From: Polaromonas sp.
GTDB lineage: Bacteria; Pseudomonadota; Gammaproteobacteria; Burkholderiales; Burkholderiaceae_C
Direction of reading: 5' to 3'
Assembly (NCBI GenBank): GCA_026786065.1
Contig: JAJAYS010000265.1
Span: forward strand, 1 to 13,611
Length of the DNA: 13,611 bases
Shown one piece after another: positions 1 through 10,257 of the stretch. The position numbers and the translations under genes are program-made. Positions within the stretch are counted from its first letter, which is position 1; each line of letters starts with the position of its first letter. The notes beneath the pieces were generated by a model. It was not told where the DNA came from. It did not search any database and saw only the letters and a program-made list of their open reading frames with translations.

Positions 1-242
1 AGTTGAGCCTGTCGCTCGACGTGCCGCAGGTTGACAGGATCGAGCAGCCTTTTGCCCGACTCTGCGAGATTGCCCTGGCCCTGGCCGGCAGCATGGACGG
101 CGCGATCATCGACGACGACGGCACCCTGATTCGGGCCGAAGCGATGGAGGTCATCCATGCCGGGCTGGAGCAGTTGTACGACCGGCTCGAAGGCCACGAC
201 CTGCCGGCGGGCTCGGTGCTGGCGCGGCGAGTGTTCAGCTAG
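1..242 (+). CDS. zipA: Cell division protein ZipA, C-terminal part (5' end outside window)
   Basis: The reading frame is open from the window edge to TAG at 240-242, giving about 79 visible residues. The segment matches what I recall of the C-terminal FtsZ-binding domain of betaproteobacterial ZipA: an LDVPQVDR strand, EQPFARLCE, a helix ending in LAGSMDGAIIDDDG, and an LYDRLEGHDLPAGS...ARRVFS tail. ZipA is an inner-membrane protein that tethers FtsZ polymers to the membrane at the division site. Its N-terminal membrane anchor and P/Q-rich linker lie outside the window. In related genomes zipA lies between smc and ligA. Here ligA follows on the same strand, but only after about 3.3 kb of other genes. 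The TTG at position 3 is an internal codon, not a start. The call rests on the short C-terminal motif set and on ligA downstream. Confidence 0.82.
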   Translation, partial: LSLSLDVPQVDRIEQPFARLCEIALALAGSMDGAIIDDDGTLIRAEAMEVIHAGLEQLYDRLEGHDLPAGSVLARRVFS

Positions 243-274
243 CCAGGTCGAATGCCTGCGGCCGGCCAAGGCGC

Positions 275-979
275 TCAACAGCCGCTGTAGTCTTTGTGAC
301 CATCTGCCGTGATGGTGTGGGTGCCACCATGTGGGCCGCTATAGCAGGTGGGGGTCGGGCTGGCCGCCGGCGCATCCGGGCAGACCGGTGTGGCTGGCTC
401 GCTGCAGTTGCGATAAAACCAGGGCGCTTCCGGCTCAGCTTGCACCCAGAGGCCGAGATTTGCCGCGACGGCGGTGTTGTGCGCCTGCGCAAATTGCAGG
501 CGCAGCGCCGGGCTGATCTCGCATTGGCAGGCTTTGTAAAACCAGGCCAGCCCGCTGGCACCCTGATCCAGATTGATGTAGCGACAGCTGTCGGTGAAAA
601 CCGCGCCGACGATTCGGTCGTACTGGTCGGTCTTGCTGTAGGCGACCTTCACCGCCTTGCCGGGCACCGCGCTTTGCAATTGCATTTGGGACTGGCTGCC
701 AAACGGCTGGGCCAGCTCCGGTGCGTCGATGCGGTCTGGCCGGATCGGGTGCGCGGTTCCTGCGACGCTCAGTGTCAGCGTGTCACCGTCGTGAACCTGC
801 GTGACCAGGCCGCTCAGAACCTGCGCGCCCACCTCAAGGCCGCAGAGCGATGCGCCTTGGTTTGCGGCGGCAGCGGATGTTGTCGAGCCAGTCCGGGTAC
901 CGCTTGCGTTGGCACCGCCACCGCCGCCGCATCCCAAAAGCGCCGCGCTGAGTACGGCAAAAATGACAATGAATTTCAT
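275..979 (-). CDS. Thermonuclease-family (SNase-like) lipoprotein
   Basis: The product is 234 aa. An N-terminal signal (MKFIVIFAVLSA) ends in a lipobox LLGC with lipidated Cys17, followed by a Gly/Ser/Ala-rich linker to about residue 42. Residues 50-180 form a staphylococcal-nuclease domain: DGDT at 64-67, Arg80 and D85-APE88, then QPFG, and YDR with Arg122. These correspond to the Ca-binding aspartates, Arg35, Glu43 and Arg87 of S. aureus nuclease, so the catalytic set looks intact. The last 25 residues (CYSGPHGGTHTI...YSGC) resemble a small Cys-bounded motif I recall at the end of other such nucleases. Several further Cys residues (46, 132, 151, 153, 192, 200) fit an exported, disulfide-containing protein. 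I infer a membrane-anchored periplasmic or outer-membrane nuclease for DNA/RNA scavenging or turnover. The gene converges on zipA with 32 bp between stops. No clear Shine-Dalgarno was seen; the ATG is chosen because it starts the signal peptide. Confidence 0.9.
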   Translation of the reverse strand: MKFIVIFAVLSAALLGCGGGGGANASGTRTGSTTSAAAANQGASLCGLEVGAQVLSGLVTQVHDGDTLTLSVAGTAHPIRPDRIDAPELAQPFGSQSQMQLQSAVPGKAVKVAYSKTDQYDRIVGAVFTDSCRYINLDQGASGLAWFYKACQCEISPALRLQFAQAHNTAVAANLGLWVQAEPEAPWFYRNCSEPATPVCPDAPAASPTPTCYSGPHGGTHTITADGHKDYSGC

Positions 980-1061
980 GATCGGAAGGCAGAGCGGGGG
1001 GCTTCAATGCACGTTGCCGTCAATTGGGAATGCAAACCCGAAATTTTAAGTGAAAACAGAT

Positions 1062-1107
1062 TTTTAACCAGTATTCACGGGCTTAAGCAGCTATTTATTT
1101 GATAGCG
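1062..1107 (+). repeat. Two-hairpin short repeat, copy 1 (intergenic)
   Basis: This copy shares with those at 6161-6208 and 12203-12249 a TTAA-rich left arm, the block CGGGCTTAAGCAGCTAT, a 7-nt loop and ATAGCG. The second hairpin, GCTAT-N7-ATAGC at 1090-1106, is perfect. The left arm of the first hairpin has decayed. It lies between the divergently oriented ends of the nuclease gene (start side) and the DUF2182 gene (stop side). Elements ending in CAGCTAT...ATAGC are, as I recall, frequent between genes in Comamonadaceae. Confidence 0.75.
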
Positions 1108-1126
1108 TCAGGTTGATGATTTTGTG

Positions 1127-1175
1127 GCGCGCTGTAGTCAGAGCCACGCTGCAGGTGGTCCTGACTACAACGCGC
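1127..1175 (-). terminator. Long hairpin across the DUF2182 stop codon
   Basis: A 15-bp stem pairs 1127-1141 with 1161-1175 with one mismatch. After one further mismatch a 5-bp stem (1143-1147 with 1155-1159, one G-T pair) closes on a 7-nt loop. The TAG of the DUF2182 gene (1165-1167) lies in one arm. There is no T-run on either side, so this is not a standard Rho-independent terminator. It may stabilise the 3' end of the mRNA or assist termination. The structure is plain in the sequence; the role is inferred. Confidence 0.5.
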
Positions 1176-1959
1176 TGTTCAGCAATTTGATCAGCCCGGC
1201 CGCAATCAGCCCTACACCCAACACCGCGCCCAGTCGCGCTCCACCCGGCGCCAGTTTTTCGATAGCGACCGCAATCGACAGGGCTGCGATCCACGCAAGA
1301 TTCATGACGCCGCCGACAAACAGCAGGGCCATCAGCGCCCAGCAACAGCCGACGCAAAACAGGCCGTGCCGAATCCCCATCCGGAAGGCGCCGCGCGCGC
1401 CAGCACGCCATTCCCCCATTAAAAAACCAATGGGGGTGCGGCAACCGGACAGGCAGAGCTGCTTCAGGCTCGAGAACTGGTAGATCCCGGCGATCAGAAG
1501 CAATCCTCCGGTTAGCCAGGCCGAGGTGCTGACAATCATCGGGTTGACCCAGCCCCGGTATTGCAAGACCCACTGAGCGGCAGTGGCCGCTACGCTGAAG
1601 GCCAGCCACACCACCAGGTAGGCTGCAATAAAGCTGCGCCCGCGCGCCGGCTCGCCTGTCCGCTGGCTCAGCTCGACGAAGGTCAGGATCATCGGCAGCG
1701 CAGACGGCAGCATCATCGCGGCCATCATGATGCCCCACATGCTCCAGATCATCAGCACACTGGTGGCACTCCAGCTTGAAGTGGCCGGCATGGTCAATTG
1801 GGCCAAGGGGTGCTCCATATCGATCGTGATCCAGGCCAGAAACAACCAGCCGAGCAGGCTGACAGCCAAAATTCCGGTCGCCCGTGCGGGCTGTCGGGCG
1901 GCGAGCACACCCAAGCCCGCAGCAGCTTGGTCGTTCGGGTCGTCCTGATGGGTCTGCAT
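1165..1959 (-). CDS. DUF2182 family integral membrane protein, predicted metal-binding
   Basis: The product is 264 aa with about six to seven hydrophobic segments (roughly 28-47, 65-97, 110-133, 145-160, 195-216, 219-234, 242-262). The DUF2182 hallmarks are visible: a Met-rich helix WSMWGIMMAAMMLPSALPM (72-90), a Cys pair C169xxxC173 followed by a GEWRAG-GAFRMG stretch, and HGLFCVGCCWALM at 198-210 with His198, Cys202, Cys205 and Cys206, then GVMNL-W-A and an EK pair (234-235). The family is described as predicted metal-binding membrane proteins; I know of no established function. The Met, Cys and His residues are consistent with a soft metal such as copper, which is inference. It is divergent from a DUF1326 gene, a partner I recall from other genomes, so a joint role is likely. 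Start ATG at 1957-1959, preceded by a moderate AAAGGCGGTGAA. Confidence 0.92.
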   Translation of the reverse strand: MQTHQDDPNDQAAAGLGVLAARQPARATGILAVSLLGWLFLAWITIDMEHPLAQLTMPATSSWSATSVLMIWSMWGIMMAAMMLPSALPMILTFVELSQRTGEPARGRSFIAAYLVVWLAFSVAATAAQWVLQYRGWVNPMIVSTSAWLTGGLLLIAGIYQFSSLKQLCLSGCRTPIGFLMGEWRAGARGAFRMGIRHGLFCVGCCWALMALLFVGGVMNLAWIAALSIAVAIEKLAPGGARLGAVLGVGLIAAGLIKLLNSAL

Positions 1960-1981
1960 GCTTCACCGCCTTTGGCTGATT

Positions 1982-2013
1982 AAAAAATCGCCGGCGCGCC
2001 AGCCGGTGGCGCG
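1982..2013 (-). promoter_or_regulatory. Attenuator-like alternative hairpins in the DUF2182 leader
   Basis: Read on the minus strand, CGCGCCA (2013-2007) can pair with TGGCGCG (2001-1995). Alternatively CCGGC (2006-2002) can pair with GCCGG (1995-1991). The second hairpin is followed after three bases by six T (1987-1982), as in an intrinsic terminator. The two stems share bases and exclude each other. The T-run ends 22 nt before the ATG. If the promoter lies upstream of 2013, the layout would suit attenuation. No promoter was confidently identified, so this stays a structural candidate. Confidence 0.3.
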
Positions 2014-2172
2014 TTCGCACTGGATTGATGCTCGACGATCCGCGCATTTTTTCAGGCTGTCAATGGGCTTGAAGGCGGGGCTTCAGTGGCGCTGGCCCCG
2101 AGTGAGAATGCGCCGCAGGCGGTTGCCCCGCCGGCGTATTGCGGCGACCCGAACATCGGAATAGACTGTTTT

Positions 2173-2185
2173 TGGCACTGTGCCA
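2173..2185. promoter_or_regulatory. 13-bp perfect inverted repeat upstream of the DUF1326 gene
   Basis: TGGCAC-T-GTGCCA is a perfect odd palindrome 56 bp upstream of the DUF1326 ATG, within the divergent control region (1960-2241) shared with the DUF2182 gene. It could be an operator or a small hairpin. I recognise no regulator family from it. A 13-bp site can arise by chance in GC-rich DNA. Confidence 0.25.
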
Positions 2186-2228
2186 GCCTTATGCACGCAG
2201 CCTGCTTGCGCCTCGGCACTGATTTTTC

Positions 2229-2234
2229 AAGGAG
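2229..2234 (+). promoter_or_regulatory. Ribosome binding site of the DUF1326 gene
   Basis: AAGGAG lies 7 nt before ATG 2242-2244. The frame is open upstream to 2086, but the segment it would add lacks family character. This strong site and the conserved protein N-terminus that follows fix the start at 2242. Confidence 0.8.
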
Positions 2235-2241
2235 CATCGAC

Positions 2242-2856
2242 ATGTCAACCTGGCAAATCACCGGTCAATACATGGAAACCTGCAATTGCACGTTTCTCTG
2301 CCCCTGCATCACATCCAACCTGTCCGCGCGGCCGACCGAAGGCGATTGCAAGGCGGCTGTGACGATGCGCATCGACAAAGGCAGCAAGGACGGCATCGAA
2401 CTCAACGGACTCTCTTTCATCGTCATGATGCATGCTCCGGGCGCAATGGCCGAAGGCAACATCACGGTCGGCCTGATCGTCGATGAGGCCGCTTCCGACA
2501 CGCAGGTTGAGGCGATCACGGCCATCGCCACCGGATCGGCCGGTGGACCGATGGCCGCGCTGGGCCCTTTGGTGGGCCGTCTTGCTGGGGTTGAGCGGCG
2601 CCCGATTCGGTATGAAGCCGACGGTCTGAAGCACTCCGTGAAGGCTGGTGAGTTGGTGGACCAGGCTTGCGAGGGCATCGCCAGCGCGGCAGATCCCGCC
2701 TTGGGCATTGGCGTTGACAACACAGTGCACCCTGCCAACAGCCGGCTGTCTCTCGCGAAAGCGACGCGCAGCAAATTCAATGTTTTCGGCATCGACTGGA
2801 ATGACTCGAGCGGCACGCGCAACGGGCACTTTGCGCCGTTTTCCTGGGCCGGCTGA
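2242..2856 (+). CDS. DUF1326 domain-containing protein
   Basis: The product is 204 aa and soluble, with no signal peptide or membrane segment. The family signature opens the protein: WQITGQYMETCNCTFLCPC (4-22) with Cys14, Cys16, Cys20 and Cys22, and a further Cys36 in the GDCKA motif. It ends in the typical G-H-x-PFSWAG tail, preceded by a HPANSRLSLA motif (163-172). The function of DUF1326 is not established to my knowledge. The dense N-terminal C-x-C-x3-C-x-C cluster would suit metal binding or thiol chemistry, which is inference. It is transcribed divergently from the DUF2182 membrane-protein gene across 282 bp. In other genomes the two families often sit together, as I recall, so a membrane/cytosol partnership is plausible. 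The start is chosen by the AAGGAG site and the family N-terminus. Confidence 0.93.
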   Translation: MSTWQITGQYMETCNCTFLCPCITSNLSARPTEGDCKAAVTMRIDKGSKDGIELNGLSFIVMMHAPGAMAEGNITVGLIVDEAASDTQVEAITAIATGSAGGPMAALGPLVGRLAGVERRPIRYEADGLKHSVKAGELVDQACEGIASAADPALGIGVDNTVHPANSRLSLAKATRSKFNVFGIDWNDSSGTRNGHFAPFSWAG

Positions 2857-5690
<2,834 letters not shown>

Positions 5691-5847
5691 GCCCCCGCCG
5701 TCTGAGTTCGGCCGGTTTGGGCGGCTTTCATCGGTTTGAACGCCGTCGGAGCCAAAGATTTTTTACCTGCTTTACATGATTTTGCATGGCGGCCGTCAGG
5801 CAGCCGGTGCGGCGGCACGTTAATGGGAAACCACACAGGAGTTCCTC

Positions 5848-6123
5848 ATGACCCCAATCCATTTTTCCCCTTTCACCCGCTTGGCCCGGCTCGCGCTGTT
5901 CGGCAGCGCCGTGGGCGCAACCGCGCTGCTCAGTGGTTGCGTGGTGGCCCCGCTCGGCCCGCCGGTCGCCGTGTATCGCAGCGCGCCGGTGTACGTCGAG
6001 CAGGGTCCGGTTGTCGTAGTGCCCGGCGCACCGGGCGGCTATTACGGGCCGGGCTATCGGGCGCATCCGTACGGCGGGTACCGCGGCTACCGTAGAGACG
6101 GCGGCAATTACTACTCACGATGA
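5848..6123 (+). CDS. Small Gly/Tyr-rich lipoprotein of unknown function
   Basis: The product is 91 aa. The N-terminus is a signal sequence with Arg residues (11 and 14), a hydrophobic core (15-28) and a lipobox LLSGC with Cys31 as the lipidation site. The mature part has a Pro/Val segment (APLGPPVAVYRSAPVYVEQGPVV) and a C-terminus rich in Gly, Tyr and Arg (GYYGPGYRAHPYGGYRGYRR). It matches no enzyme family I know; short Y/G/R-rich lipoproteins of this style are common in Burkholderiales. The residue after Cys31 is Val, which does not suggest inner-membrane retention, so outer-membrane sorting is likely. Start ATG is 6 nt after AGGAG at 5837-5841. It lies 157 bp after ligA on the same strand and is probably transcribed on its own or by read-through. 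Confidence 0.82.
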   Translation: MTPIHFSPFTRLARLALFGSAVGATALLSGCVVAPLGPPVAVYRSAPVYVEQGPVVVVPGAPGGYYGPGYRAHPYGGYRGYRRDGGNYYSR

Positions 6124-6160
6124 CCGCGCTGCAACAGCTGGTAATTATTAGAGAAATCCG

Positions 6161-6208
6161 CTTAAGGCCCATATTTAACGGGCGTAGGCAGCTATTGAAT
6201 GCATAGCG
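6161..6208 (+). repeat. Two-hairpin short repeat, copy 2 (intergenic)
   Basis: It has a CTTAAGGCCC left arm, CGGGCGTAGGCAGCTAT, a 7-nt loop and ATAGCG. The GCTAT-N7-ATAGC hairpin (6091+100 to 6207, that is 6191-6207) is perfect; the first hairpin is partly decayed. It sits between the small lipoprotein gene and def, in the same orientation as the other two copies, and ends 55 bp before the proposed def -10 box. Confidence 0.75.
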
Positions 6209-6262
6209 CGTGCGGCGTCCTGTCGGCGCCGCCGGTAAACCCGCAGACGCCCGGCACCAGCG

Positions 6263-6268
6263 GATAAT
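6263..6268 (+). promoter_or_regulatory. Candidate -10 box of def, suggesting a leaderless mRNA
   Basis: GATAAT lies only 6 nt before the def ATG (6275). Transcription would start at or next to the A of the ATG. No Shine-Dalgarno precedes the gene. The -35 region is weak. The same GATAAT-6 nt-ATG spacing is found at map (11125-11130). Confidence 0.4.
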
Positions 6269-6274
6269 CGGTTC

Positions 6275-6811
6275 ATGGCCATTCGAGAAATCCTGAAAAT
6301 GGGCGACCCCCGCCTTCTGCGCGTGGCGCAGCCGGTGGTGGGCTTCGACACCGACGCGCTGCACCTGTTGTTGATCGACATGTTCGACACCATGCGTGCC
6401 GCCAGCGGCGCCGGGCTGGCTGCGCCGCAGATCGGCGTGGACTTGCAGCTCGTGGTCTTCGGCACCGACGAGGTCAATCCGCGCTACCCGAGCGCCCCGG
6501 TAGTGCCGCGCACCGTCCTGCTCAATCCGCTGATCACGCCGCTCGGCAGCGACGAAGAAACCGACTGGGAAGGCTGCTTGTCGGTGCCTGGGCTGCGCGG
6601 GCAGGTGCCGCGTTTTTTGCGCATCCACTACACCGGCTTTGACCAGTACGGCGACCCGATAGACCGCAGCGTAGAGGGCTTCCATGCGCGCGTGGTGCAG
6701 CACGAGTGCGACCACCTGATCGGCAAGCTGTACCCGATGCGTATCCGCGATTTTTCGCAGTTCGGGTTCACCAGCGTGCTGTTTCCCGGTATGGACCCGC
6801 TTGACGACTGA
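6275..6811 (+). CDS. def: Peptide deformylase
   Basis: The product is 178 aa, normal for a bacterial deformylase. It removes the formyl group from the N-terminal formyl-Met of nascent proteins in the cytosol, the step before methionine aminopeptidase (map, in this window). The three family motifs are complete: [10 protein letters not shown] (45-54), EGCLSVPG (99-106, metal ligand Cys101) and QHECDHL (142-148, ligands His143 and His147, catalytic Glu144). Start ATG 6275 gives the usual N-terminus [14 protein letters not shown]. There is no Shine-Dalgarno, and a -10-like box lies 6 nt upstream. The stop overlaps the start of the methyltransferase gene by 11 nt, suggesting translational coupling. 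In many bacteria def pairs with fmt; here it pairs with a methyltransferase instead. Confidence 0.98.
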   Translation: MAIREILKMGDPRLLRVAQPVVGFDTDALHLLLIDMFDTMRAASGAGLAAPQIGVDLQLVVFGTDEVNPRYPSAPVVPRTVLLNPLITPLGSDEETDWEGCLSVPGLRGQVPRFLRIHYTGFDQYGDPIDRSVEGFHARVVQHECDHLIGKLYPMRIRDFSQFGFTSVLFPGMDPLDD

Positions 6812-7487
6812 GCAGGTCAAGCTGCCGGCCTGCGGTTACCGCACCAAGCTCGAAACCGTGCAGGTCAGCGGGGCAGCGCTGCATTTGTGCACGCTGCTGG
6901 GCCGCAATGAATACCACGACCCCGACGGCTCGGCCGAGCGCGCAGGCATACCGCCCGCGGCATGGCCGCTGTTCGGTTTGCTGTGGCCCTCCGGCCAGGT
7001 GCTGGCCGGCCTGATGGCGAATTTCGAGTTGGGCAGCAAACGCATTCTGGAAGTCGGTTGCGGCCTGGCGCTGGCCAGCCTGGTGGTTCACCGGCGCGGC
7101 GCCGACATCACTGCCAGCGACGGCCATCCGCTGTGCGCGCAGTTCCTCGAAGAAAACCTGCGCATCAACCTGTTGCCGGCGATGAAATACCAGGCGGCAA
7201 ACTGGTCGGGCCTCAGTCCACTGCTCGGCCGTTTCGACCTGATCATCGGCAGTGATGTGTTGTACGACCGGGCCCAGCCCGATCTGCTTTCGCAGTTCAT
7301 CGACCTGCATGCGCAGCCGCAGGCCGAGATCGTCATCGTCGATCCGGATCGCGGCAACCAGGCAAGCTTCAGCCGCAAGATGGATCTGCTTGGCTACACC
7401 CACAGCCGCAGCCGGGTGCTCGCCTTGCCCGACGGCGTGGCCTACAAGGGCCAGGTGCATCGGTACCGACGGGGCTACGCGTCCTGA
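6801..7487 (+). CDS. Class I SAM-dependent methyltransferase (METTL/Methyltransf_16-like)
   Basis: The product is 228 aa with a Rossmann-type methyltransferase core. The SAM-binding motif I is LEVGCGLA (83-90), the acidic end of strand 2 is TASDGHP (Asp107), and motif IV is [12 protein letters not shown] (145-156). A preceding [15 protein letters not shown] segment (55-69) and the SDVLY motif are typical of the Methyltransf_16 group, which includes many protein-lysine methyltransferases. The substrate cannot be told from the sequence. The TTG start at 6801 overlaps the end of def by 11 nt; it is the first start in frame, and the GYRTK segment just after it looks conserved in relatives as I recall. 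A GTG near 6858 is a later alternative. Co-transcription with def is likely. The gene faces glnD, with 72 bp between stops. Confidence 0.88.
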   Translation: MTTEQVKLPACGYRTKLETVQVSGAALHLCTLLGRNEYHDPDGSAERAGIPPAAWPLFGLLWPSGQVLAGLMANFELGSKRILEVGCGLALASLVVHRRGADITASDGHPLCAQFLEENLRINLLPAMKYQAANWSGLSPLLGRFDLIIGSDVLYDRAQPDLLSQFIDLHAQPQAEIVIVDPDRGNQASFSRKMDLLGYTHSRSRVLALPDGVAYKGQVHRYRRGYAS

Positions 7488-7559
7488 GGCTGGCCGGGCT
7501 GGCCACCGGTGGCTGAGCCCATGCCCACCCAGTGCGGGCCGCCGCGCCGCCGGGTTCGC

Positions 7560-10238
7560 TCAAGCTTTGAGCGCGTCAAGCAGCTCGGTTTCAATCGCAA
7601 TCTGCGCCCGGTTTTGCTGCAGTTCCGGGCCGTCAATCAAAAAGGTGTCTTCGACACGCTCGCCCAGCGTGGTGATCTTGGCCAGTTGCAGGTTGATGCG
7701 GTGCCGCGCCAGGATGCCGGCAATCAGATAGAGCAGGCCATGACGGTCGCTGGCCGAGACCGTCAGCAGCCAGCGCTGGCCTTTTTCGTCTGGCTGCAGA
7801 TCGACCCTTGGGGCGATCGGAAAGCTCTTGACGCGCCGCGAAACCCGGCCTTTGCCGGGCGGCGGCAGCGGTCCCATCTGGTCTATGGTGCGCGCCAGGT
7901 CGGCCTCGACCATCGCGGCGAGTTCGCGGTAATGCTCGCTGAGGTCGGGGCTCACGACCTGGAAGGTGTCCAGCGCATAACCGTTCCTGGCGGTATGCAC
8001 TTTGGCGTCCAGGATGCTGAAGCCGGCCTGGTCGAAGTAGCCGCAGATGCGCGCAAACAGATCCGGCGTGTCGAGCGCATACACCAGCACCTGCATGCCC
8101 TCGCCGGCCAGCGACGCGCGCCCGCGCACCACCGCGCCTTTGATCTTGCCGACATGGCGCGCCAGCTGGCGCGCGTGCCAGGCGATGTCGGCGGCCTCGT
8201 GGCGCATGAAGTAGCTGACATCCAGCGTGTTCCACAGCGCCCGCTGCGACTCGAACGGCTCGGCATGCAACGCCAGCAGGGTCAGTGCGTCGCGTTTTCG
8301 CGATTCAACCTCCGCGTCGGCGTCGGGTGCCCGGCCGCCAAGCACGCGCAGCGTGTAGCGGTAGAGGTCTTCGAGCAGCTTGCCTTTCCAGGCGTTCCAG
8401 ACCTTCGGGCTGGTGCCGCGAATGTCGGCTACCGTCAACAGATACAGCGCGGTGAGATTGCGCTCGTTGCCAACGTAGCGCGCGAACGCGGCAATCGTCT
8501 GCGGATCGGTCAGATCTTCTTTTTGCGCGATGCGGCTCATGCGCAGATGCTCGCGCACCAGAAATTCGATCAGCCGGGAGTCTTCGCGGGCAATGCCGTG
8601 CTGCCGGCAAAACACCCGCACATCGTGACAGCCGAGCTCCGAATGGTCGCCGCCCCGGCCTTTGGCAATGTCGTGAAACAGCGCGGCGATGTACAGAATC
8701 CACGGCTTGTCCCAGCCGGCCGCAAGCTGCGAGCACATCGGGTATTCGTGCGAATGGTTGGCGACGAAAAACCGCCTGACGTTGCGCAGCACCATCAGGA
8801 TGTGCTGATCGACCGTGTAAACATGAAACAGGTCGTGCTGCATCTGCCCGACGATCTTGCGGAACACCCACAGATAACGGCCCAGCACCGAAGTCTGGTT
8901 CATCAGGCGCATCGCGTGCGTCAGGCCTTCGGGCTGCTGCAGGATGCGCAAAAACGTCTGGCGGTTGACCGGGTCGCTGCGAAAACCGGCGTTCATTACG
9001 CCGCGTGCGTTGTACAGCGCCCGCAGCGTGCGCGCCGACAGCCCGCGTATGCCGGGGGCCGATTCATAGACCAGAAAGGTTTTCAAAATGGCCTGCGGAT
9101 TGCGCAGGTAGAGGTCGTCGCCGATCACGTCGAGCAGTCCGCCCTTGTCCGAGAAGTCGTCGTCGATGCGGCGCACCGGATACGGGTTGGGCGTCAGCCG
9201 CTCCTCGATGTTCAGCAGCAGGATCTGGTTGAGTTGCGTGACCGCCTTGGCCGCCCAGTAGTAGCGGCGCATCAGTTGCTCGCTCGGGCGGACGAAGGGC
9301 TTTGCTGGCGCCGCACTGCTTCGTGACGGGCTGGCCCTTTGAGGCTGCGGCCCATCGCGCAAAGCGGCGGGTGTCGGCGTGGCTACATAGCCGAACGAAC
9401 TGGCGACGGCGGTTTGCAGGTCGAAGACCAGCCGGTCCTCGCGTCGGCCGGCCACGACGTGCAAGCGCGCACGCACCAGACTCAGCAGCGACTCGTTGGC
9501 CTTGATCTGGCGCACCTCGAAGGCGGTTGCCAGGCCGTTGCGCGCCAGTTCGTCCCACGACTTTCCGAGGCCGGCGGCGCGGGCCACCCACAAAATTACT
9601 TGCAGATCGCGCAGGCCGCCGGGCGATTCCTTGCAGTTCGGCTCGAGCGAATAGGGTGTGTTCTCAAACTTGCTGTGGCGCTGGCGCAGCTCCAGGGTTT
9701 TGGCGATAAAAAACGCCTGCGGGTCCAGCAGCGCGTCGAGCTGGCTCTGCAGGCCCGCGAAATGCCGGCGTGAACCGCAAACCAGCCGGGCTTCGAGCAA
9801 CGAGGTTTGCACGGTGACGTCGCGTGCCGCTTCTTCGACGCACTGCGCGGCACTGCGCACGCTGGAGCCGATTTCCAGCCCGCTGTCCCAGCAGTGACCT
9901 ATGAAGCGTTCGATGCGCTCCTTGAGTTGGGCGTCGGCCTCGGCGTTCGCGTCGTCGGGCAACAGCAGCAGCACGTCCACGTCCGAATGCGGAAACAGCT
10001 CGCCCCGGCCATAGCCGCCGACCGCGATCAAGCAGGTGCTGCTGGAAAAGCCGGCGTTCTGCCACAACAGTTGCAGCGTAGCGTCGGCATTGCGGGCCAG
10101 CCGCTGCAGCAGGCTTTGAATGCCGCGTGACGACGGACCCCTGGCCTGCAGCAACGCCAATATGGCATTCTTGCCGGCCCGATAGGCGTCGCGAATCTGG
10201 GCCGGAGCGGACTCGGCCGGAGCGGCAACGATGCTCAA
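7560..10238 (-). CDS. glnD: Bifunctional [protein-PII] uridylyltransferase/uridylyl-removing enzyme
   Basis: The product is 892 aa, slightly longer than the usual 850-890. GlnD senses glutamine and adds or removes UMP on PII proteins, controlling glutamine synthetase and nitrogen-regulated transcription. In order: a nucleotidyltransferase domain with [20 protein letters not shown] (74-93; Asp86 and Asp88 bind metal); the helical GlnD linker region ([12 protein letters not shown], 202-213); an HD hydrolase domain (DQHIL with His479, FHDIAKG with His522/Asp523, H564) for deuridylylation; and two ACT domains (about 715-785 and 823-890) that bind glutamine. A Pro/Ser/Ala-rich stretch (about 284-317) sits before [15 protein letters not shown], where relatives have a shorter loop, accounting for some extra length. 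The only fitting start is TTG at 10238, since there is no nearby ATG. It lies 19 bp after map and is probably co-transcribed. Confidence 0.98.
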   Translation of the reverse strand: MSIVAAPAESAPAQIRDAYRAGKNAILALLQARGPSSRGIQSLLQRLARNADATLQLLWQNAGFSSSTCLIAVGGYGRGELFPHSDVDVLLLLPDDANAEADAQLKERIERFIGHCWDSGLEIGSSVRSAAQCVEEAARDVTVQTSLLEARLVCGSRRHFAGLQSQLDALLDPQAFFIAKTLELRQRHSKFENTPYSLEPNCKESPGGLRDLQVILWVARAAGLGKSWDELARNGLATAFEVRQIKANESLLSLVRARLHVVAGRREDRLVFDLQTAVASSFGYVATPTPAALRDGPQPQRASPSRSSAAPAKPFVRPSEQLMRRYYWAAKAVTQLNQILLLNIEERLTPNPYPVRRIDDDFSDKGGLLDVIGDDLYLRNPQAILKTFLVYESAPGIRGLSARTLRALYNARGVMNAGFRSDPVNRQTFLRILQQPEGLTHAMRLMNQTSVLGRYLWVFRKIVGQMQHDLFHVYTVDQHILMVLRNVRRFFVANHSHEYPMCSQLAAGWDKPWILYIAALFHDIAKGRGGDHSELGCHDVRVFCRQHGIAREDSRLIEFLVREHLRMSRIAQKEDLTDPQTIAAFARYVGNERNLTALYLLTVADIRGTSPKVWNAWKGKLLEDLYRYTLRVLGGRAPDADAEVESRKRDALTLLALHAEPFESQRALWNTLDVSYFMRHEAADIAWHARQLARHVGKIKGAVVRGRASLAGEGMQVLVYALDTPDLFARICGYFDQAGFSILDAKVHTARNGYALDTFQVVSPDLSEHYRELAAMVEADLARTIDQMGPLPPPGKGRVSRRVKSFPIAPRVDLQPDEKGQRWLLTVSASDRHGLLYLIAGILARHRINLQLAKITTLGERVEDTFLIDGPELQQNRAQIAIETELLDALKA

Positions 10239-10257
10239 GTGAAGGACCGGCGGGCGT

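Noticed and set aside
296..1102. A 268-codon plus-strand frame opposite the nuclease gene
   Set aside because: Antisense shadow. The nuclease has a signal peptide and intact catalytic motifs; this frame has none.
1091..2047. A 318-codon minus-strand frame overlapping the DUF2182 gene
   Set aside because: It is in another frame of the same strand and its translation is Arg/Cys-rich with no membrane segments. The DUF2182 frame is clearly the real one.
2086..2856. A longer DUF1326 protein (256 aa) starting at 2086
   Set aside because: The strong AAGGAG at 2229-2234 and the conserved N-terminus favour ATG 2242; the extra residues look non-coding.
7488..7559. Palindromes between the convergent methyltransferase and glnD genes (GCCACCGGTGGC at 7502-7513, and TGGCC/GGCCA nearby) as a bidirectional terminator
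   Set aside because: The stems are short, with almost no loop, and no T-run follows on either strand, so I cannot support a terminator.
7509..9326. A 605-codon open frame on the plus strand
   Set aside because: It lies entirely antisense to glnD, whose domains are complete. The translation shows no family motif, and long antisense frames are expected in GC-rich genes.
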